A stretch of 64,000 nt of DNA, taken from assembly GCA_025201365.1 (NCBI GenBank), contig JAIXMF010000013.1, positions 620,001 through 684,000 on the forward strand, written 5' to 3'. Of this stretch, positions 58,105 through 64,000 are shown one piece after another. Within the stretch, counting starts at the first letter, position 1; every line of letters begins with the position of its first letter. Under the pieces are notes generated by a model, which saw only the letters and a list, made by a program, of their open reading frames with translations, was not told the DNA's origin and did no database searches. The translations under genes were made by a program, and so were the position numbers. Source of the stretch: Syncephalis plumigaleata (taxonomy: Eukaryota > Zoopagomycota > Zoopagomycetes > Zoopagales > Piptocephalidaceae).

Positions 58105-59019
58105 TCAAACGATATGGCTTGACAGCAGTAAGTCCTCTAATAGTAATTCATGGCCACGTGTAGTCGGATGGAACATGTCCCAGAAGAAGTACTCTGTCGG
58201 ATTAGCACATCGAGTCTTTCTATCCTGGCTGAGACAAGAGGCAACGGTGTTCTTTAGGTTGTACTGGTCGCTCTTTGATATCACATTGACCATGTAGTTT
58301 TTAAAGTCAAAGTAGTACAGCTTAATGTCCGAATGTTGTTTGCGATACTCTGCAAGTCGCGTCTTTAGTAGTTTATTGTGTGCTGTGCTAGTCTTCTCGA
58401 CGGCCGTCTGCACCGGCTTAGGCTGCGATAGGAAGTATGGCGTCAGTTCCATGGCGGCAACACCGAATACTAGGACATTACGTGCACCTAGTTTGTACAG
58501 GCTATCGACGGAATCGACCACGTTACCGACACATTCGCTAATGAACGTGGTATTAGTGTCCATTTTAGGTCCTGCCGTGTAGATGTAATCGTTGTTCGCG
58601 GGCTCGATAATATGCAAGGCATGCTTGATCTTCTTTTCCTTAGACGTCTGCTTGCCTGCGTACAGCTTTGTCACTTGGTCGTGAATACTTGGCACGGGCA
58701 CATTAGCATCGGAGGACACGCTTGGAACTAGACGATCATCGGTAGTGGCACCGCCATACGCGTAGTCCTCTACCGATGGATGGAATTTGCTTTGCAATTG
58801 GTCAATCCATATTGGACCGTTGCTGTAGCGTCCTTGATAGAAGAGATCGGGATCAGGATATGCTCCCTTGGTCAGTCGGAAAGCATTGCCATTGTCGGAC
58901 ACGCTGTTGCCGAAGACAATGACATTATTGTAGGTATTTACATTGAGTGCTCCGGCGATAGCTGTCGCCTTTATGGAAGCAAGTAGAACAGAGGCAATAG
59001 TAAACGACGAGGAGTACAT
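58105..59019 (-). CDS. Secreted SGNH/GDSL esterase, variant block I
   Basis: Single exon, 304 residues, with signal peptide MYSSSFTIASVLLASIKATA, then IAGA. SGNH blocks: I is FGNSVSDNGN (Ser39 kept, but Asn38 in place of the usual Asp of GDS); II is GRYSNGPIWIDQL with YAYGGA; III is NNDY; V is WDMFHPTTRGH with the catalytic Asp and His. Family members hydrolyse ester bonds in lipids or acetylated polysaccharides outside the cell. It is homologous to, and divergently transcribed from, the esterase at 59999. The Asp-to-Asn change next to the nucleophile is unusual but the Ser, Gly, Asn and His positions remain, so activity is possible. Confidence 0.9.
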   Translation of the reverse strand: MYSSSFTIASVLLASIKATAIAGALNVNTYNNVIVFGNSVSDNGNAFRLTKGAYPDPDLFYQGRYSNGPIWIDQLQSKFHPSVEDYAYGGATTDDRLVPSVSSDANVPVPSIHDQVTKLYAGKQTSKEKKIKHALHIIEPANNDYIYTAGPKMDTNTTFISECVGNVVDSVDSLYKLGARNVLVFGVAAMELTPYFLSQPKPVQTAVEKTSTAHNKLLKTRLAEYRKQHSDIKLYYFDFKNYMVNVISKSDQYNLKNTVASCLSQDRKTRCANPTEYFFWDMFHPTTRGHELLLEDLLLSSHIV

Positions 59020-59998
59020 GGTGAAGTGTGAATAGCCTTTGCGGAAGTGATACGCTCAAGTTGCCGTATTTTATGAGGATATCATGCCATGCCCTTAGCT
59101 TATCATTCGGCAATTACGCATGCATAATGGAACCAATTAAAGGTGTGGTTACGCGTTTGAAGTAAGAAATTGTAGAAAATCTCGGCATTGCTATATTTAG
59201 CCATTCTGTTACTGTATTCGTCATTCTTGCTACTTTTATGCTTTTCTAAGCTTACTTTATGATTAATAATAGATTGCTATACAAATTGACTAGATTATAA
59301 ATTTAGCGATATACTTGACAAGTAGTATTCATACGATAGATCAGCTATTAATAGTCGGCGCTCAATTGATCAATGCGCTACATTCGACGCTGTAATTTAT
59401 ATGAGGATCTTTGTTTGCATTGCTTCAACGCTACACACATATATATTCTGTGATCATTTACTAGCATGCTACTAATAAATACATGTACTCTTTGTGTGTA
59501 TGTGATTGCTGCGGAAACAAACACATGCAAACAAACAAGCCGAATATCAGGGGGGGGGGAGGGTCATTCTCCAGCTTATTTGGCAAATGCTAATAATTAC
59601 TTGCCAACCTAGATCCACCAGTATATTTGTTGCTTCATAATAGGCGTTAGCTTAGCCCCCGCAACAAGGTTGGTAGGCAAGTAAGCTTTGTCTATTTAAA
59701 TTAGTATTTAACCTAGGTAACCAAAAATATAGTGGTGTAATATGCTAAAGACAACGAGTGGCAATGACAGATAGGTAGTCGACAGAGAGACAGACTGATA
59801 GTTAGGCAGTCAGACCGGCAGTCAGGCAGTCAAGCAGCCAGGTAGACAGATAGGCAGAAAGAGTGACGGTTTCAACCGGTCACATCAACAGATTCCTCGT
59901 AATTACCTTGCAACACGGTTAGCCGTTCCATTAATCGTATCGTCCTACTCTCAACTGAACATAATTGCCGATACTCGCAGTAACACGGAGCAATACTG
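59020..59998. promoter_or_regulatory. Shared divergent promoter of the two esterases
   Basis: 979 bases between divergent start codons. It contains a nine-G run near 59551, an imperfect inverted repeat (ACTTGCCAACC near 59600, GGTTGGTAGGCAAGT near 59668) and a CAGTCAGG/GACAG-type repeat at 59780-59860. No open frame of note. Confidence 0.5.
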
Positions 59999-61281
59999 AT
60001 GGCTTTCAAAGTAAAGGCCCCGTGGCCTGTTTGCTGGCCACATCGTAGAGCGATATTGCTATTGAGCGCGAGACTATTCCTAGTATTGCTGCTATTGTCG
60101 CAGGTATGGGCGAAGGCGACAGCCTACCAGATAGCCATGCAAACCGATCTCACGACAGAGCGAGCGATTATCTCGCGTCTAATGATCGATGGCGCCACGG
60201 ATGGCACGATCGTTTGGCCGATTCTCTCGCCAACCACTTATTTCAATACAACGCCCATTACTCACGCAAAAAGCGAAATACTCGATGGTAACGGGTGGTT
60301 CCCCAAACGCATGGTAGTATTCGGTGATAGTATGAGTGATAATGGCAATTTCTTCCGGCGTAGCCTTAACTTCTATCCGCCCAACTACTGCTACTTCTCG
60401 GGACGCTTTAGTAACGGACCAGTTTGGGTGGATCGACTGGCCGAGCTTATCGACGGTCTAGAGGTGGAGAACTACGCGTTTGGCGGTGCCGTGACCAGCG
60501 AGGGTTTATTACCCACGAAAATACCATTAGCCAAGGACATTATTCCTAGTGTTACCGATCAAGTGAATCAGGTAAGATGCTGCCATACAATCGTTATTCT
60601 TACTACGATCGTTATGATACATTGCTTAACAGAATGCTACCATTTCATTAGCTCTATCTTAGTGGTATACCGGAGATAAGCGTGGACAATGTTACGAAAG
60701 CTGAAGTACACGCGGATAACACGTTATACGTGATTTGGGCCGGTGGCAATGACTATTTCGAATTGATTAAGCGGGACGACGTCGAGGAACGTATCGCGGA
60801 ACATCCTCGTCTAGTGATAGATACGCTGCTAAAAGCGGTGGACGCATTGTATGCACGAGCTGGGGCTCGTCGTTTCCTTCTGATCAATCTGCCGGCAATG
60901 GATTTTATGCCGCGATTCCTAAGTGACGACATGAAAACCAGTGCCAATGAACTGCACCAGCTGGTGAATAGTCATAACCAGCTACTAAGCGAGAGTATCG
61001 GACTAGCATCGGATCGCTGGCCGAAATCCAATGTCCAAATGCTTGACGCGCACTCGATGATGACGCGTGTACGAGCATCGCCCAAGAAGTACGGGTTCAC
61101 CGATGTGTCCACCGCTTGCATGAAACCGCGAGCTTGGGGCTTCCTAGGCGGTAGGGTGTGCCGTGACCCGCATCAGCATTTCTTCTGGGATGACGTGCAT
61201 CCAGGTTGGAGGGCGCACATGCTATGCGCCGAGACCATTTATAAACTATTTCGCGATAAGCCCGAGCTATTCCAGCTCTAA
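59999..61281 (+). CDS. Secreted SGNH/GDSL esterase
   Basis: Exons 59999-60571 and 60652-61281; 400 residues. A longer N-terminus than its neighbour: basic start, hydrophobic stretch at residues 18-36 (ILLLSARLFLVLLLLSQVWA), a signal peptide or anchor, then about 60 residues without motif. Blocks: I FGDSMSDNGN (Ser111), II GRFSNGPVWVDRL and YAFGGA, III AGGNDY, V FFWDDVHPGWRAH. All four catalytic and oxyanion positions are present. The acceptor at 60651 was chosen because it keeps the frame into YLSGIPEISV and GGNDY. It likely hydrolyses extracellular esters; substrate unknown. C-terminal to block III it has extra cysteines (STACMKPRAW, GGRVCRD) also met in fungal members. Confidence 0.93.
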
Positions 61282-61401
61282 TTGGGGGCGCTCCTTTTTC
61301 TTCTCTCTCCGACATTATCATGTCTCTACACAATGCATTGTAATAAAATAGTATCATTCGATCTTAAACAATGTAAAATATTTTATATAACTATGTGCTA
61401 G

Positions 61402-63515
61402 CTAGGAGATGATGCATCGTGATGTGGCGGCCGGTTCATCGACTACCGGAGGAGTTACTTCTTCATTCGACGGTGCGGTCACTGCCTCCTCCTTCTTTGG
61501 TAGTCGTCGATGCTGCTTACAACCGGTGGAAACACTGCGAGGCTTGCAACAACTGCGACATGCACGGTGGACGCACTTTTGGGAGGCGATATTTGCGCAG
61601 TACTGACAGGAAAGAGGCGCCTCATGTTTCTCCTTCTTGGCTCGTGCTAATCAACACGCTGCTTTAGATCGAATACTCACAAATGTTAATGGATAATTAC
61701 CTTTTTTCGATGATGTCATTTCCATTGAGGAGTGTGGACGCTTCGATGATTCACCACCGATGACGGATGTATCATTCTCGGCGGCAGGTGCAATAGCGGG
61801 CTGCTCTTTTTCACATTTCGTATCAGCGGCAACATCCTCACTATTTGCATTGACCGCTTCTTTCGCCGCTTGTTCAAGCTTTCGTTTGTTTTCTATAAGT
61901 GGTGGGCGCACATAAGGTTGACACAGCCAGTGCGGATAATAGGGCAGCTTCGTATCGGGATTAATATTCTCCTCCGTATACTGATGAGCAGTCTCCTCCT
62001 CCTCCTAGTAGTCCATTTGTGAATAATTGCAATCATCGTTAGATTATCGATAATGTTAGCTTGGATCGTTCAAACTATACCTTTGATAATCTTTCCTTTA
62101 TTTCGGCGTTTACCGCTACAAAGTCATCTAACGATTTCGCAGATACTAATCTTTCCCGTAAATCTGTATGAGTGCCCAGACTAGTAAAATAGAGCAAATC
62201 ATTAGCGTATTATACTTATTCTTACCACGACTATCTTACCATGGACGTAGTATCTTGAACAAATGCGCACGAATGAATGCCATCTTGGTTGGGATTTCTC
62301 GACATATATCCAAATACTCCTGCGTTATCTCCCAGACTCGATGCTGTTTATCGGCAAACAATGCCGGATTGTATAGTAGACCCTCTGCTAGCGTGTAAGT
62401 ATCGTGTTGTTTACATTCAATTATTATCTCGACTTCTATCTTACCCGCTGACATTACTCCATCGGCACCGGTTGCTTCCAAACAGGCAGCAACATCTTTA
62501 TACTGCAATATATTACCATTGGCAAATACCGGTATCTTGACTGATTCCCTAAATGATAGCGTTAACAACAAATGATCAACTAGTGTCACATATACATATA
62601 CATACTTGACTCGACGTATTTGCGACCAATCCGCCAATCCCGTCTTATGTCCCTTCATTTCACGCGTTCTTCCATGTACCGTCAACAACTAGTTCCACCA
62701 TTAGTAAACGATTATATCATCATCATTTCCTACTATCATCATACCTGACAGCCAGCTTGTTCAAGCATTTTGGCATAGGCAATCGTGCGTTCTGGATCGG
62801 GGAAGACACGAATCTTGCAAGTGATAGGAACAGATAAGTTATTGTGTAGTAATTTCACTATACATATAATCATCTAGCTTAGTATACTGATATCCACACA
62901 TACATGATATCACTGACATGCACCTACCAATTGATTCAATCAATTCCCAATCATCCTGCAGGAATGAGCCATAATGACCTCGACGAGCAATATGTTGAGG
63001 ACATCCAAGATTTAGATCTACCGCATCGCATTGATCTTGTACCATTAACGCGGCACGTAACAATTCTTCCGGTTTGTTGCCGCAAAACTATATAAATGGT
63101 AAGCATGTAAATACAAAACGAACAAGCAAAACACTAGACGAGCAATTACCTGTACGATCAATGGTCGATCAGTTTCATTGGTTTGCCATAATTCCTTGCG
63201 ATAGCTTTCACTTTCACTGAATAGACGAGCATGAAACATGGGCGTGTAGCATAACTCTGTACCATAGCGTCGATTCAAATGCCGGAATGCCAACTCTGAC
63301 TGATCAACCATAGGAGCTGCAACATAGCGTGCCCCACCCAGTGCTTGCCTCCAAAAGTCATAACCGGTTAGTTTTGGTCGTACGTCTGCTGCAACAGTCG
63401 CGGTAATAGTCGTAGCGGCAATATTAGCTGTATCTCTATCAGCAGTATCAGTTGTTGTAGCGGCAGTAGCGGTAGCTTGAATGCTAACAGACGCCCTGCT
63501 TGCACTCTTCTTCAT
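61402..63515 (-). CDS. DUS1: tRNA-dihydrouridine synthase Dus1
   Basis: Nine exons: 63515-63150, 63087-62928, 62857-62745, 62688-62606, 62548-62445, 62387-62240, 62180-62081, 62004-61701 and 61646-61402; 540 residues. It reduces uridine in the D-loop of tRNA using FMN and NADPH. Motifs: [15 protein letters not shown] (FMN site), [47 protein letters not shown] with the catalytic Cys at about residue 151, [55 protein letters not shown]. This is the Dus1 (U16/U17) type. A Thr/Ala-rich N-terminus of about 45 residues precedes the core. The last exon codes for a Cys-rich tail, C..C......C....C..CC........C..H, resembling the putative zinc site of Dus1/DUS1L proteins. It ends TSRCIIS. Confidence 0.95.
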
Positions 63516-63820
63516 AGCTCGTCTAATTAATAAGTTAATCAGCGTGATGATTCAAACGTTGTCAGTAACGACAATCTACGAGGTAAGAGTGCAAACAAAG
63601 TGATTACAATATAAAGACAATGAAAAAGTCACAGGTGCGGGATATTAAAAATTTATTTTTATTTTTAATGAAGTCTGAATTCAATCTAAAAGCTTATGAT
63701 GATGATTGGTGTGTGTTAGGGAGGAACGATTAGGCATTATCTATGTAAAGCTTCCACTTCTTTACGTATTTACTTGTTGCATTTCTCGTCATTATCATTA
63801 TTAGTATACTCATTACTTCT
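63516..63820. promoter_or_regulatory. Divergent promoter, DUS1 and the right-edge gene
   Basis: 305 AT-rich bases between two divergent ATG codons; no open frame of note. Confidence 0.4.
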
Positions 63821-64000
63821 ATGGATAACAAAGCAGCTAGCGATAAACACGAGAATAATGGCGCTGATAATAGTAGTGGCAATAGGATAGCAACCTCTGA
63901 GATTCCTGTAAAGAATAGTAAAGAAGAACAAGCTGTACATTCATCGCTTACTACTACTACTACTACTGCAGCTATTAGCGTGCTATCAAGTGGTGACACG
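63821..64000 (+). CDS. 5' part of an unknown gene running off the window
   Basis: From the ATG at 63821 the frame stays open to the window end (60 codons). It reads MDNKAASDKHENNGADNSSG, then SEIPVKNSKEEQAVHSSLTT and a Thr run: hydrophilic, Asn/Ser/Thr-rich, like the disordered N-termini of other proteins in this window. The minus strand is also open here but gives Val and Leu runs that mirror the repeats. No domain seen yet. Confidence 0.5.
   Translation, partial: MDNKAASDKHENNGADNSSGNRIATSEIPVKNSKEEQAVHSSLTTTTTTAAISVLSSGDT

Overview
This window is nuclear DNA of a fungus. The fungal calls rest on a velvet-domain regulator, a Skn7-type HSF/response-regulator hybrid, a Hos4-like ankyrin protein, an Mcm1-type MADS factor and a Sam37/metaxin. 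Most genes are split by short GT-AG introns of about 45-85 bases with strong GTAAGT donors. Intergenic DNA is AT-rich and full of microsatellites. I could not place the species. The low GC, single-residue runs and atypical secreted GH37 trehalase would fit an early-diverging lineage, but that is inference.

Layout. 1-4131 (-): Hos4-like gene cut by the left edge. 5868-9500 (-): tandem duplication of an unrecognised secreted-protein gene, promoters included; the left copy has a frame break. 10142-12807 (-): large disordered protein of unknown function. 13385-19145: one whole-looking Ty3/Gypsy LTR element with identical LTRs and a 5-bp target duplication. 21722-24760 (-): DDHD phospholipase. 26155-28731: a segment bounded by inverted-repeat ends that holds a secreted double-psi beta-barrel gene and a LINE tail relic. 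28983-29738 (+): mitochondrial uL6. 30549-31658 (-): MCM1-type MADS gene. 32-37.5 kb: no recognisable gene. 37538-38530 (-): exosome RRP4. 39018-39090: tRNA-Phe(GAA). 41226-43658 (+): SKN7. 44213-45888 (-): SAM37/metaxin. 46086-47254 (-): RTF2. 47432-48662: relic Tc1/mariner-like transposon. 49726-51619 (+): secreted trehalase. 55033-57662 (+): velvet protein. 58105-59019 (-) and 59999-61281 (+): divergent pair of secreted GDSL esterases. 61402-63515 (-): DUS1. 63821 to the right edge (+): start of an unknown gene.

There is no operon-like logic. Housekeeping genes (RRP4, DUS1, uL6m, SAM37, RTF2) alternate with regulators (MCM1, SKN7, velvet, Hos4) and secreted proteins (tandem pair, DPBB protein, trehalase, two esterases). 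Exon boundaries were derived by hand from splice motifs and checked for continuous frame; for each multi-exon gene given as intact the exon lengths sum to a multiple of three. No database search was possible.

The least explained items are the tandem secreted family, a family of related TACAG-type inverted-repeat ends at several sites (one pair enclosing the DPBB gene), a 17-bp perfect inverted repeat near 36.7 kb, and the secreted GH37 trehalase.
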